DNA of 64,000 nt from Neptunomonas marina (GTDB lineage Bacteria > Pseudomonadota > Gammaproteobacteria > Pseudomonadales > Balneatricaceae), in assembly GCF_004005935.1 (NCBI RefSeq), contig NZ_SACQ01000002.1, positions 372,001-436,000 on the forward strand, read 5' to 3'. Below the pieces are notes generated by a model. That model saw nothing but the letters and a program-made list of their open reading frames with translations, ran no database searches and had not been told where the DNA came from. The translations under genes and the position numbers were made by a program. Within the stretch, counting starts at the first letter, position 1. Every line of letters starts with the position of its first letter. This document shows positions 9,928-20,234 of the stretch, one piece after another.

Positions 9928-10356
9928 TTACCACCAGCAGCGCAGTGCCAATACAGCTATCAGCGCCACATATGGATACGCCACCGTTGGACGCAACGAC
10001 TGTTTAACATATTCTTGCACCAAACCCACCAGGCCTGGACGCGTTGCTTGCCACTGGTTATGTAACTGACATGGTGCCACAGGCTTATCCCCTGCGATCA
10101 TGCCCTCAAGTTCAAGCAAGCGAGCTTCCAAACGGCTCTGGAAAGTTTTCCAGATCCCCTCTTGCAGCCATAGCAGTGCAATCATAGCGGCCATCAAAAT
10201 ACTGCTGCCCGCTGCAGTCAATAGTGCTATCGCGACGAGCGCAGTCGCAACAAGCTTGATATAGAGCCCATGCTTCTCATAATCTTCCACCTGAGTTTGC
10301 AACAGTTCCCACTCTTTTACCGCTGCAAAACGCGGGTCCCACTCTTGATCTGCCAC
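9928..10356 (-). CDS. Hypothetical small membrane protein
   Basis: About 142 residues, unrecognised. A charged N-terminal segment (WDPRFAAVKEWELLQTQVEDYEKHG) is followed by two adjacent hydrophobic helices (about residues 35-70), a soluble stretch, and a C-terminal helix ending in RCWW. I chose the GTG at 10356 because GGAGG lies 6 bases upstream; a TTG further out at 10386 has no such site. It stands alone, convergent to the chemoreceptor and divergent from the XRE-type regulator. No function can be inferred beyond probable inner-membrane location. Confidence 0.65.
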   Translation of the reverse strand: MADQEWDPRFAAVKEWELLQTQVEDYEKHGLYIKLVATALVAIALLTAAGSSILMAAMIALLWLQEGIWKTFQSRLEARLLELEGMIAGDKPVAPCQLHNQWQATRPGLVGLVQEYVKQSLRPTVAYPYVALIAVLALRCWW

Positions 10357-10502
10357 TGTGTGCCTCCTATGCGATTGAGTGAGCAATTACAGCGTGCACA
10401 TCTATCAAAAGCAAGATGAGGACAATCAGCGACAGTTTCCAAGCCAGCTAAACTGGCTCAGATCCCTTATACTCGCACACTCAGTTTCCACAAGGATGAG
10501 AT

Positions 10503-11264
10503 ATGGCTCAGGTTACCGCCCTTATCGATACGCTAAAACGCGAGTTAAAAGCCCACGGCAAAACCTACGCGGATGTCGCTACACATCTCAATCTGAGCGA
10601 AGCCTCCGTCAAGCGCCTGTTTGCCGAGCGCAGCTTTACCCTGCAACGCCTCGAAGCGGTGTGCACCTTACTAGGGATTGAGTTATCGGATTTAGTTCAG
10701 CGTATGACCTATCATCACGCGCAACTGAGCCAACTCACCCGAGAGCAGGAGCAAGAGATTGCCGATGATGTGGAGCTGCTTTTGGTGGCGATCAACGTGA
10801 TCAACGGGATGCGTTTTGAGGATATCTTGCGCTACTACGACCTCAGTGAAGTTGACTGCATCAGTAAACTGGCGAAGCTTGATCGTCTAAAGATCATCGA
10901 TCTATTGCCAGGCAATCGCGTTAAGTTACGCATCGCACCTAACTTTCACTGGCGTCCCGATGGGCCAATTCAGCGCTTTTTCCATGACAAAATCGAGCAG
11001 GATTTCTTTAGTTCGCGCTTTGATCGTAGCACCGAAAAATTGCTGGTCTCCAATGCGCTGTTAAGTGCTGCCAACAACGCGCTACTGCAGCGGAAAATGC
11101 AGCGTTTGGCCGAAGAGTTTAACCAACTTATGCGTGAAGATATGGCGCTACCGGTTGAAGAGCGCCACGGCACCACGCTAGTTATGGCGATGCGCCAATG
11201 GAATGCGAGCCTCTTTAAGCAGCGAAGCCGACCTCAGAAGCGCTCCAGCAAATCGCCTGAGTAG
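10503..11264 (+). CDS. XRE-type helix-turn-helix regulator
   Basis: 253 residues. The N-terminal third is a Cro/CI-type helix-turn-helix (GKTYADVATHLNLSEASVKRLF at about residues 19-40, then LEAVCTLLGIELSDL). The rest is a helical region resembling an extra winged-helix segment (VDCISKLAKLDRLKIIDLLPG near 115-135) followed by a basic C-terminus. Proteins of this layout are widespread in marine gammaproteobacteria but uncharacterised. ATG at 10503 follows AGGATGAG. The end overlaps the convergent DUF3087 gene by 31 bases. Confidence 0.75.
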   Translation: MAQVTALIDTLKRELKAHGKTYADVATHLNLSEASVKRLFAERSFTLQRLEAVCTLLGIELSDLVQRMTYHHAQLSQLTREQEQEIADDVELLLVAINVINGMRFEDILRYYDLSEVDCISKLAKLDRLKIIDLLPGNRVKLRIAPNFHWRPDGPIQRFFHDKIEQDFFSSRFDRSTEKLLVSNALLSAANNALLQRKMQRLAEEFNQLMREDMALPVEERHGTTLVMAMRQWNASLFKQRSRPQKRSSKSPE

Positions 11265-11737
11265 TCCATCAAAGATGCCACACTAAATGCTTCACGCTGC
11301 TCATCTAGGGTACGTTGTGCCCGCTCAAGCTCTTCCAGCGTGAGCGTATTATTATCCAGCTCATAGACTTGTCGCGAGGCACGGTAGCTAAAATCAAGGA
11401 TGGTCATCGCCACCGGGTCACCCTTCTCGGCTGCCGCTTTTATCTTTTGCTGCTTACGGTAGATGCGGTTGAGTTCCCCTTTAACGCGCCGCACGTACGC
11501 CACTTCGTATAAAAATGGGTGATGACGCAGCATCGAAAGAATCTGCGCTAATGCCAACGCAGCGATAACCACACCCAAGGCGTTGAGCCAGAAATTATCG
11601 CCCTCCGGCCCACCCCAAAAGTGAATCAACACCGCCGAGGTACCCAAAGCCACCACCAGCATAAATCCGCAGATGGCGAAAAAGGTGATTTTGACGTGTT
11701 TGTTATAGCGTGCTTTATCGATTGTCTCTAACTGCAT
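11234..11737 (-). CDS. DUF3087-family membrane protein
   Basis: About 167 residues from the ATG at 11737 (MQLETIDKARYNKHVK), which has a GAAGAGA-type site upstream; a GTG at 11758 would add seven residues. There are two hydrophobic helices (about residues 18-42 and 52-75), then a long charged helical cytoplasmic part (RRVKGELNRIYRKQQKIK; LEELERAQRTLDEQRE). It matches what I recall of DUF3087 proteins of Pseudomonas and relatives, whose function is unknown. It is convergent with, and slightly overlaps, the XRE regulator. Confidence 0.7.
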   Translation of the reverse strand: MQLETIDKARYNKHVKITFFAICGFMLVVALGTSAVLIHFWGGPEGDNFWLNALGVVIAALALAQILSMLRHHPFLYEVAYVRRVKGELNRIYRKQQKIKAAAEKGDPVAMTILDFSYRASRQVYELDNNTLTLEELERAQRTLDEQREAFSVASLMDYSGDLLERF

Positions 11738-11829
11738 TGTGAATCTCTTCGTTAACACCCCAGAAAAGAGTGCCCATCTTGCGGGAAAACGGCCACGCCG
11801 TCATCTGTATCGCGTACCAAAGGGTCTAT

Positions 11830-12711
11830 TTAAATCAACTTATTCTCAAACGCCTTGGCAAAGTGATCAAGCAACTGCCGTACCTTTGGTGAGAGCTGCC
11901 GGTTATTGGGATAGAGCGCCCAAATCCCCTCATCGGGGATACGATACTGTGCCAACAGCGAGACCAACCGCCCTTGAGCGAGCGCATTTTCAACGTAGTA
12001 GTCGGGTAGTTGCACGATGCCTAGCCCCTGCAGCGCCGCATCCAGCAAGGCATGGCCACTATTACAGCTTAAATTACCGCGCACGCGCACCACTCGCTCG
12101 CGTCCCTCCACTTGGAAGCGCCAATAATCCAGCGTCCCCAGTAGGCAGTTATGCTGCTCAAGCTCGGCCAGCGTATTCGGCACACCACAACGCGCCAAGT
12201 AATCTGGAGAAGCACACACATAGGGGATACGCGGTGCCAGCTTTCGGGCCATCATCGACGAGCTTTCGAGCTTACCCAAACGAATCGCAAGATCATAACC
12301 ACCCTCAACTAGGTCAAGGGGCTGGTTGGTTAAGCGCAGCGTGATCTCAAGTTCTGGATGCTCGGCAAGAAACTGATTCACCAGCGGTGCGATGGCTCGC
12401 TCACCGAGGGTGACAGGGGCTGTTAGGCGCAGCTTACCGCGCAGCATTCCTTGGCGTTCGGAGAGCGCCCGCTCGGCATCTTCCAGCCCCTCCAATAAGG
12501 TGCGGCACTGCTGAAAAAAGCTGCGGCCATCTTCACTCAACGACACCTTACGCGTGGTGCGATACAGCAGCTTTACCGCTAAACGCTGCTCAAGTTTACT
12601 AACTTGGCGGCTGACATGGGCCGTAGACACACCCAGTTTATCCGCTGCCGCTGTAAAGCTGCCGGTGTCGGCTACCGCAACAAACTCTGAGATACCTTCC
12701 CAGTTATACAT
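11830..12711 (-). CDS. LysR-family transcriptional regulator
   Basis: About 293 residues from the ATG at 12711 (MYNWEGISEFVAVADTGSF), which aligns with the normal LysR N-terminus; a start at 12747 would add 12 unlikely residues. The winged helix-turn-helix is clear (SFTAAADKLGVSTAHVSRQVS), followed by the LysR substrate-binding domain (GKLRLTAPVTLGERAIAPLV). It is divergent from adhC-fghA with 150 bases between starts, and LysR genes are commonly found at this place, so it likely regulates formaldehyde detoxification. Confidence 0.9.
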   Translation of the reverse strand: MYNWEGISEFVAVADTGSFTAAADKLGVSTAHVSRQVSKLEQRLAVKLLYRTTRKVSLSEDGRSFFQQCRTLLEGLEDAERALSERQGMLRGKLRLTAPVTLGERAIAPLVNQFLAEHPELEITLRLTNQPLDLVEGGYDLAIRLGKLESSSMMARKLAPRIPYVCASPDYLARCGVPNTLAELEQHNCLLGTLDYWRFQVEGRERVVRVRGNLSCNSGHALLDAALQGLGIVQLPDYYVENALAQGRLVSLLAQYRIPDEGIWALYPNNRQLSPKVRQLLDHFAKAFENKLI

Positions 12712-12783
12712 CGATACGCCCCCCGCAATACGCCCAACTATTACCATACAGTAAAAGTGATTTTACATATCCCTGATTATTAA

Positions 12784-13992
<1,209 letters not shown>

Positions 13993-14006
13993 TTGGGAGC
14001 GCTGAT

Positions 14007-14846
14007 ATGAACCTTGAAAACCTCAGCGAAAACCGCTGCTTTGGTGGCTGGCATAAGCAGTATCAGCACCATTCCGGGGTGTTGAACTGTGCCATGCGCT
14101 TTGCGATTTTCCTTCCACCGCAAGTGGCGAGTGGCCAACAAGTGCCAGTACTCTACTGGCTCTCAGGCCTGACCTGCACGGATGAGAACTTCATGCAGAA
14201 AGCGGGTGCACAACGTATTGCGGCCGAGTTAGGTGTCGCCATTGTCGCGCCCGACACCAGCCCTCGCGGAGAGGATATCGCCAACGATGAAGCCTACGAC
14301 TTAGGCCAAGGGGCAGGTTTCTACGTCAATGCAACCCAAGCGCCATGGAACTCACACTATCGCATGTATGACTACATCGTAGATGAGTTACCTGCGCTAA
14401 TTGAAACCCACTTCCCGGTTAATCAGCAACGCGCCATTGCTGGCCACTCGATGGGTGGGCATGGTGCGATGATGATCGCCCTGCGTAACCCCGAGCGTTA
14501 CCGCTCCATGTCAGCATTCAGCCCGATCTGTAACCCGATTAACTGCCCCTGGGGTGAAAAAGCGTTCACGGCGTACCTCGGTGATAACCGTGATACATGG
14601 GCGCCATACGACACCACAGTGCTACTGCCCAACGCACAGCAACCGGTTGTTGGCTTGGTAGATCAGGGTGAAGCCGACAGTTTTTTGGCCACTGAGCTAA
14701 ATACTGATGTGCTCGAAGGCGTGGTGGCACAAACAGGTTACCCGCTAGAAGTGCGCCGCCAAGCAGGCTATGACCATAGCTACTACTTTATCGCGAGCTT
14801 CATTGAGGACCATCTGCGGTTTCATGCGCAGCACCTCGCTGCATAA
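14007..14846 (+). CDS. fghA: S-formylglutathione hydrolase
   Basis: 279 residues, an alpha/beta-hydrolase of the esterase D group. The nucleophile elbow [11 protein letters not shown] (serine near residue 149), the aspartate region [12 protein letters not shown] and the histidine in YDHSYYFI complete the triad; the N-terminal [10 protein letters not shown] and [13 protein letters not shown] are characteristic. It hydrolyses S-formylglutathione to formate and glutathione. It forms an operon with the upstream adhC; GGGAG precedes the ATG. A hairpin lies just downstream. Confidence 0.97.
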   Translation: MNLENLSENRCFGGWHKQYQHHSGVLNCAMRFAIFLPPQVASGQQVPVLYWLSGLTCTDENFMQKAGAQRIAAELGVAIVAPDTSPRGEDIANDEAYDLGQGAGFYVNATQAPWNSHYRMYDYIVDELPALIETHFPVNQQRAIAGHSMGGHGAMMIALRNPERYRSMSAFSPICNPINCPWGEKAFTAYLGDNRDTWAPYDTTVLLPNAQQPVVGLVDQGEADSFLATELNTDVLEGVVAQTGYPLEVRRQAGYDHSYYFIASFIEDHLRFHAQHLAA

Positions 14847-14861
14847 TTAGAAGTGCATACT

Positions 14862-14899
14862 AGCCTCTGCCGACCCGTCCGTCGGTAGGGGCTTATTTA
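14862..14899 (+). terminator. Probable terminator after adhC-fghA
   Basis: AGCCTCTGCCGAC and GTCGGTAGGGGCT pair as a 13-base stem with two G-U wobbles and a 6-base loop, followed by an interrupted T-rich stretch (TATTTAT). It sits 15 bases after the fghA stop. Confidence 0.65.
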
Positions 14900-14922
14900 T
14901 CGTGCTGGTCTATAGTTGCTCT

Positions 14923-15843
14923 ATGAATTTTTCTCTGCGCTCCTCAGCTTTTATCGGTGGCTTCTGTGCACTGGCCGCCACCATTATCTGGTCTGGCAAT
15001 TTCGTTATCGCCCGCGGCTTAGTCGATGGCGTACCGCCCATCAGCTTGGCATTCTGGCGCTGGACGCTGGCTATTCTGGTGTTTCTGCCCTTTGCGCTTA
15101 AACCAATGCTGCGCGCATGGCAGCCTATCCGCATTCACCTTGGCTACTTAACCTTGACCGCCCTGTGCGGTGTAACGCTCTTCAATACCCTTATCTATAT
15201 CGCCAGCCATAGCACCAGCGCGATCAACCTCTCGTTAATCGCCATCACCTTTCCGATCTTCGTTATCTTGCTCGCCCGCTTTTACTGGCATGAGCGTATT
15301 ACTCGGCCCAAAGCGATCGGGGTTGGCTTAGTGATTATTGGGGTGATCAATTTGGTCACACAGGGAAAGCCCTCTCAACTACTGAGTGTCGAGTTTGCTC
15401 AGGGCGATATCTGGATGCTGGCAGCGGCGATCTGTTTTGCACTCTACAGTGTGATGGTAAAGCGCAAACCCGCAGCACTTGGGGCATGGGCCTTTCAGCT
15501 CATTACTTTTATCATTGGCTGGGTATTACTGCTGCCTTTTTATCTATGGGAGGCCAGCAACACCCACTTTCAGATCCACGAAGCCGACCTTTCCATACTC
15601 GCCGCTATTGCTTATGTGGGAGTCGCCGCATCACTGCTGGCGTTCGTGCTTTGGGGCCATGCAATCGCATTGCTGGGGCCAACGACACCCGCCATTATCT
15701 ATTACAGCTTACCAATTTTCAGCGGCTTGGCCGCATATCTATTCTTAGGTGAGACGCTGGGCAGTATTCATCTACTCAGCGCGAGCTTAATCCTTGCGGG
15801 AGTGATACTTGCGATCTATCGCAAAGATCAAGCACAGCGCTAA
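14923..15843 (+). CDS. DMT-superfamily (EamA) transporter
   Basis: About 306 residues with ten hydrophobic helices arranged as two EamA repeats. The N-terminal signature ALAATIIWSGNFVIARGL and the matching second repeat starting at DIWMLAAAICFALYSVMVKR are clear. Members export amino acids or metabolites; the substrate is not predictable. The ATG at 14923 (MNFSLRSS) is preferred over a GTG at 14902, though neither has a strong ribosome site. Convergent with the LysE-type gene, 4 bases apart. Confidence 0.88.
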   Translation: MNFSLRSSAFIGGFCALAATIIWSGNFVIARGLVDGVPPISLAFWRWTLAILVFLPFALKPMLRAWQPIRIHLGYLTLTALCGVTLFNTLIYIASHSTSAINLSLIAITFPIFVILLARFYWHERITRPKAIGVGLVIIGVINLVTQGKPSQLLSVEFAQGDIWMLAAAICFALYSVMVKRKPAALGAWAFQLITFIIGWVLLLPFYLWEASNTHFQIHEADLSILAAIAYVGVAASLLAFVLWGHAIALLGPTTPAIIYYSLPIFSGLAAYLFLGETLGSIHLLSASLILAGVILAIYRKDQAQR

Positions 15844-15847
15844 CAGG

Positions 15848-16483
15848 TTAACGACTGGTGATCAGTTTAAGGCCAAAGATCACCAGTAGGGAGCCGGTAA
15901 TCGCTTCCATGGTTTTCGCAACGCGGGGGCGCTGCAACCAGATACGTGCCTTATGCACCATCAACACTAGCGAGCCTTGCCAGCATAAACCGATCACAAA
16001 GTGGATACCTGCCATCAACATCGCTTGTGGCATCGCGGGGTAGTTCGGGTCGATAAACTGGGGCAAAAACGCCATATAGAAGATGATAGTTTTGGGGTTA
16101 AGCACGTTTGAGAGCAGTCCTTCACGCAACGACACCCAGCCTGACACCTGCGGCATCGGAGTACTCACTGCGTCGATTGGCAGAGGCTTCGCTCGGTAAG
16201 CGGCTCGTAAGCTTTGCACACCCAACCAGATCAGATAGCAGGCACCGGCCACTTTTAGCAGCATAAATAGCTCGGCAGAGCCCAACAGAATGACAGATAA
16301 CCCCGCCGCCGAGATCAATGCATGAAAGAACAGTCCTGAGCAGATACCTAAGTTTGTTAGCAGTCCGTCGCGTACTCCGCCGCGCGCGGCGTTGCGCATT
16401 ACCACCAGCGTATCGACACCAGGCACCATCGTTAGCGCCGTAATCGCCACCAAGAAAGGAAGCCAAGCAAAATTTTCAAACAT
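15848..16483 (-). CDS. LysE/RhtB-family amino-acid exporter
   Basis: 211 residues with about six hydrophobic helices and the conserved LysE-type N-terminus (TALTMVPGVDTLVVMRNAARGG) plus the GACYLIWLGVQSLR and LNPKTIIFYMAFLPQF segments. Such proteins export amino acids or homoserine lactone-type compounds from the cytoplasm. Convergent with the neighbouring EamA gene. The specific substrate cannot be read from the sequence. Confidence 0.92.
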   Translation of the reverse strand: MFENFAWLPFLVAITALTMVPGVDTLVVMRNAARGGVRDGLLTNLGICSGLFFHALISAAGLSVILLGSAELFMLLKVAGACYLIWLGVQSLRAAYRAKPLPIDAVSTPMPQVSGWVSLREGLLSNVLNPKTIIFYMAFLPQFIDPNYPAMPQAMLMAGIHFVIGLCWQGSLVLMVHKARIWLQRPRVAKTMEAITGSLLVIFGLKLITSR

Positions 16484-16594
16484 CAGACAGCCCTCAATAT
16501 TAGACTGTTGAGTTTACGAGAGGTGCTGGCAGGCGGCAACAAAAAGCCGCATATGCACCACAGCGCCGGCGATAAAAACCTTAGAGCAATTAGG

Positions 16595-16843
16595 TTAGCG
16601 CTGCTTATATTGGCCCGGTGCATAGCCGCGAATGACGCCCGCCGGTCTGCGCTGCTGATGCTTGGTTGCGCGCCCAGAAACGCGGCGGCGCCACAAACGG
16701 AAGCTACTCGGCTTTAAGCTACGCTGCATCAGCCGGATAACCTCAGGCTCCGACAAGCCAAACTGAGTTTCAATGGCCTCGAAAGGGGTTCGGTCCTCCC
16801 AAGCCATCTCGATAATACGCGACTGGTCAGCGGCATTGTGCAT
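16595..16843 (-). CDS. Small conserved protein, TIGR03643-like
   Basis: 82 residues. The N-terminal 50 residues (RIIEMAWEDRTPFEAIETQF, then GLSEPEVIRLMQRSLKPSSF) fit the TIGR03643 family of small proteins with a helix-turn-helix-like core; the remaining tail is strongly basic. Start at ATG 16843 with GGAGA upstream. Function unknown; the fold suggests nucleic-acid binding. It stands alone between the LysE gene and the TRAP terminator. Confidence 0.75.
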   Translation of the reverse strand: MHNAADQSRIIEMAWEDRTPFEAIETQFGLSEPEVIRLMQRSLKPSSFRLWRRRVSGRATKHQQRRPAGVIRGYAPGQYKQR

Positions 16844-16906
16844 CGTATGATCTCCTAGTTAGCGTTGCCTTTACGTACCCTGCTACGTTTCGGTTTTCAT
16901 AGATAC

Positions 16907-16932
16907 AAAAAAACCCGCCTAAGGCGGGTTTT
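16907..16932 (-). terminator. Intrinsic terminator after the TRAP transporter genes
   Basis: On the minus strand AACCCGCC-TTA-GGCGGGTT is followed by a run of seven T, 17 bases after the stop of the TRAP permease gene. This is a textbook rho-independent terminator. Confidence 0.92.
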
Positions 16933-16948
16933 GGCCAATCTAAAGTGC

Positions 16949-19102
16949 TTACACGGTCGCTGCAGCAGGGCCTTGTTTACGGCTGTAGATAAACAGCGCA
17001 ATGAACACCGCAAGGCCTGCAAAATCAAGCCACAACATAGCGTGGGGCCACAGCATCGCCACACCGGCAGCACCGGATAACAGGCGCAAAGCGATATTTA
17101 ATTCGCTCTCTAGGTAGCCTTCCATAAAGCCAACCAGTGCATAGATACCAAAGACCGCAAAGAAGAAGATACGTAACACCTCTTCAGTGCTACCGCCGAT
17201 AAAGTTTGTGTAAGCAAACAGTAGCGGGACGATATACAAGCCTTTCGCCACCTTCCACGCCGTAAAACCTGTCGCCATGGGCGGTGTTTTCGCAATAGCA
17301 GCGGCAGCGAATGCCGTTAAGCACACCGGTGGGGTGACATTACTATCTTGCGATAACCAAAAGATGATCATATGCGCTGCTAGCAGAATCATAGCCAACT
17401 TTTCAGGTGCAATGGCTTGCTCTAAAAGTTGACCTTTAAAGTCGCCCGGCACCAATGCCAACAGTTGCTGCGCGTCCACCTCGCTCATCGGCGCTGCTAA
17501 CAGAGCGGCTTTCTCAGCATCGACCAGGAGGAAAATCGTCCGTGCTACCTCGGGCAGCGTGCCATTCACCATCATCTCGATCACCTGCATTTCGGCGATC
17601 AAGTTGTAAAGCGCCGGAGCAGACAGCGTGGCCAACACGATGTAGGCGGCGGTCACAGGTAGCCCCATGCCTAAGATCAGCGACGCGAGCGCCACCAGTA
17701 CGAGCGTAATCAGCAAGCTACCATTGGCCCATTCAGCCACCATCAGCGAGAAGGTGTTACCAATACCGGTCATCGCAACCACATTGATCACCAGCCCCAC
17801 CGCTATCAACAGCATCGCCGTGGTCGCCATGTTTTTTGAACCTTGGGCTAGGGCATCTAAGATATCGCGTACGCCCATCGGGTGCTTAGAGAGCCAAGAT
17901 GCAGCTACCACTGAAATAATCGCGATACCCGCAGCATACGTAGGCGTAAAGCCGTAAATAAGCAGTGCCACCAACACCACCAACGGTAACAGGTAGTGCC
18001 AGCCATCTTTCAATACTTCACCAATCGGTCGTGTATCCAGTTCCACCGCTTCGGCATGGCTGCGCATCGCCTCCACACGAACAAAGAAACCCACTGATAA
18101 GAAGTACAACAATGCTGGGAGCGCCGCCACTGCGATCACATCCACGTAAGGCACCTGTGTGTAAGACGCCATAATAAACGCACCAGCGCCCATCACGGGA
18201 GGCATCAACTGCCCACCGGTGGATGCAGCCGCTTCAACACCAGCAGAGAAACGCGCGGGAAAGCCTGCACGGCGCATCAATGGAATAGTGATAACACCAG
18301 TTGATACCGTATTGGCCACCGAAGAGCCTGATACCGAGCCCATCAAGCCAGAACCCAGTACCGCCACAAAGCCCGGCCCACCAACGAAACGGCCTGCCGC
18401 ACAACGTGAAAGCTCGATAATGAAATCACCGGCGCCGGACTTCACCAAAAAGGCACCGAACAGGATAAACATGAACACATAGGTCCACGAAATGCGCGCA
18501 ATTGAGCCAAACATCCCTTCAGATGAGAAATAGCTGCGGTACAGCACGGTCTCTAAGCTGAGGCCCGGGAAGTTGAAGATTCCGCCCAGATACTGCCCCC
18601 ACCAAAATACGTAGGTCAGCGCCGTAAGAATCATCAAGGGGATAAACCAACCGGTGGTGCGGCGGGCCATCTCGAGTGAAATAAAGATTGCCGCGATCGA
18701 GGCGACCCAATCGGTGGGTATATATTTCACACCACGGTCATAGAGCGCATCTTCGAAGCCAATCAAATAGAGCGTGCAGATGATCGCTGCCACACCGAGC
18801 AATACATCCAACAGCAGCGCCATGCGTCGGCCTGCAGCACTTTGGCTGTCAAAGGCTGGCACCATCAGTGCACACAAGAGTGCAAAGCCGCCAAAGTGGA
18901 TCGCCGAAACCCACAGCTCTGGTAGTGTTCCCAGCGTATTAAAATAGATATGCGCCAGCGCAAACAGGACGCCAGCCCAATAGATGCTCCGCCCCACAAA
19001 AGACTGCTCAGGGCGCTGGATCAGCTCAAGGTTCTTTAATTTATCCGCCGTTTCCTGATCAGGATCCAGCGACTTATCTGCAACTGATGCACTCGCACTC
19101 AT
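16949..19102 (-). CDS. TRAP transporter 4TM/12TM fusion permease (TAXI type)
   Basis: 717 residues, a fusion of the small (DctQ-like) and large (DctM-like) TRAP membrane subunits. The N-terminal third has about four helices plus extra segments; the large part carries family segments such as SGSSVANTVSTGVITIPLM (near 260), GAGAFIMASYT and LGMGLPVTAAYIVLATLSAPAL (near 470). TAXI systems always use such fused permeases. It imports an organic solute with a sodium or proton gradient, receiving it from the adjacent binding protein. It is the second gene of the unit, after a strong intergenic hairpin, and is closed by the terminator at 16907-16932. Confidence 0.93.
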   Translation of the reverse strand: MSASASVADKSLDPDQETADKLKNLELIQRPEQSFVGRSIYWAGVLFALAHIYFNTLGTLPELWVSAIHFGGFALLCALMVPAFDSQSAAGRRMALLLDVLLGVAAIICTLYLIGFEDALYDRGVKYIPTDWVASIAAIFISLEMARRTTGWFIPLMILTALTYVFWWGQYLGGIFNFPGLSLETVLYRSYFSSEGMFGSIARISWTYVFMFILFGAFLVKSGAGDFIIELSRCAAGRFVGGPGFVAVLGSGLMGSVSGSSVANTVSTGVITIPLMRRAGFPARFSAGVEAAASTGGQLMPPVMGAGAFIMASYTQVPYVDVIAVAALPALLYFLSVGFFVRVEAMRSHAEAVELDTRPIGEVLKDGWHYLLPLVVLVALLIYGFTPTYAAGIAIISVVAASWLSKHPMGVRDILDALAQGSKNMATTAMLLIAVGLVINVVAMTGIGNTFSLMVAEWANGSLLITLVLVALASLILGMGLPVTAAYIVLATLSAPALYNLIAEMQVIEMMVNGTLPEVARTIFLLVDAEKAALLAAPMSEVDAQQLLALVPGDFKGQLLEQAIAPEKLAMILLAAHMIIFWLSQDSNVTPPVCLTAFAAAAIAKTPPMATGFTAWKVAKGLYIVPLLFAYTNFIGGSTEEVLRIFFFAVFGIYALVGFMEGYLESELNIALRLLSGAAGVAMLWPHAMLWLDFAGLAVFIALFIYSRKQGPAAATV

Positions 19103-19164
19103 AGCAAAATCATTCCGTCAGTTGTGGTCTCAATCGATATTGCCAGCTAGGGCAACCAAGAGGT

Positions 19165-19190
19165 CAGAGGCGCCTAAATAAGCGCCTCTG
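19165..19190 (-). repeat. Hairpin between TAXI binding-protein and permease genes
   Basis: CAGAGGCGC and GCGCCTCTG pair perfectly over 9 bases around an 8-base loop. On the transcribed minus strand it is not followed by T residues, so it is more likely an mRNA-stabilising or partial read-through structure that keeps the binding protein more abundant than the permease. Confidence 0.6.
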
Positions 19191-19202
19191 AGGTGCGGCG
19201 TA

Positions 19203-20234
19203 TTACTTATCCGCAATCAGGTGAGCAGGAATTTCGATACCTTGCTCTTGGTAGTAGCGTGCAGCACCTGGGTGCAGCGGTACTGGCAAACCGGCGATCG
19301 CCTTTTCGATAGACATCGCTTTGGTCGCTTTGTGGATACCATTCAGGAACGGGAGGTTCTCGTACACTACCTTCGTCAGGCGATATACGTCCTCTTCAGA
19401 CACATCATCACGCACCGCAAGGAAGTTTGGCTGCGCCATGGTGTTGATCGCCTTGGTCTGCCCAGGATAGCTGTTCGCTGGGATCACATAACGCGTCCAT
19501 AGATCATATTCACCGTTCGCTTCTTTAATCTGCTCATCAGTGAAGCTCAGCATCGTGATGTCATTGCCCATCGCGGCGTAAGCACGCGTAACAGCCGATG
19601 TCGGGATACCCGATGGAATATTCATACCGGAGATCGTGCCGTTTTGTAGTGCATCAGCCGATGGGCCATAGCCAAGGTGCGCCAGTGACATTTTGCTGGT
19701 ATCAATGCCAAGGTTACCCAAAATCGTTTGCGTAGCCCCTTCCGTACCGGAGTTTTTCTTACCGATTGAGAACTTCTCATCACCGAAGTCAGCTAAGTCT
19801 TTTACCGTGCCGCTCTTCGCCAGATCACTTTTCACGATGAACTGTTCAACGTTCTGCCACAGCATCGTCACTGAACGGAGGTGTTTTTGCGGGCCAGATT
19901 GAGCAATTTTACCTTCACCGCTCCATGCCCATGCGCCGTAAACACCCATCAAGATCGCAAACTGCGCTTCGTTTTCACGCAGTAGCTTAACGTTTTCGCC
20001 TGAACCTGCAGAGTTAATCGCCGACAACGACATCTTGTATTTAGGCTCTAGCTTCACTTTGGTAAGCGTCGCTAGCGCAACACCCACGGGGTAATAAGTA
20101 CCACCTGTTGTGGCCGTTGCCATGATGTAAGAGCGCTTATCTTCGGCGTGTGCCAGTGTTGTTAAGCTCATTGCGGACGCGACTGCCGCTGCAATACCGG
20201 CTTTCTTTAACAGGTTACGTTTGCTGATTTTCAT
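19203..20234 (-). CDS. TAXI-family TRAP solute-binding protein
   Basis: 343 residues with a signal peptide (positively charged start KISKRNLLKKAG, hydrophobic core, cut after about residue 30 at LAHA). The mature part begins with the TAXI hallmark YIMATATTGGTYYPVG and contains KNSGTEGATQTILGNLG near 155. TAXI proteins bind solutes such as 2-oxoglutarate or other carboxylates in the periplasm and deliver them to the fused TRAP permease, here encoded next. A sigma-54 promoter lies about 50-65 bases upstream, with a DctB/DctD-like pair encoded just beyond. Confidence 0.94.
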   Translation of the reverse strand: MKISKRNLLKKAGIAAAVASAMSLTTLAHAEDKRSYIMATATTGGTYYPVGVALATLTKVKLEPKYKMSLSAINSAGSGENVKLLRENEAQFAILMGVYGAWAWSGEGKIAQSGPQKHLRSVTMLWQNVEQFIVKSDLAKSGTVKDLADFGDEKFSIGKKNSGTEGATQTILGNLGIDTSKMSLAHLGYGPSADALQNGTISGMNIPSGIPTSAVTRAYAAMGNDITMLSFTDEQIKEANGEYDLWTRYVIPANSYPGQTKAINTMAQPNFLAVRDDVSEEDVYRLTKVVYENLPFLNGIHKATKAMSIEKAIAGLPVPLHPGAARYYQEQGIEIPAHLIADK

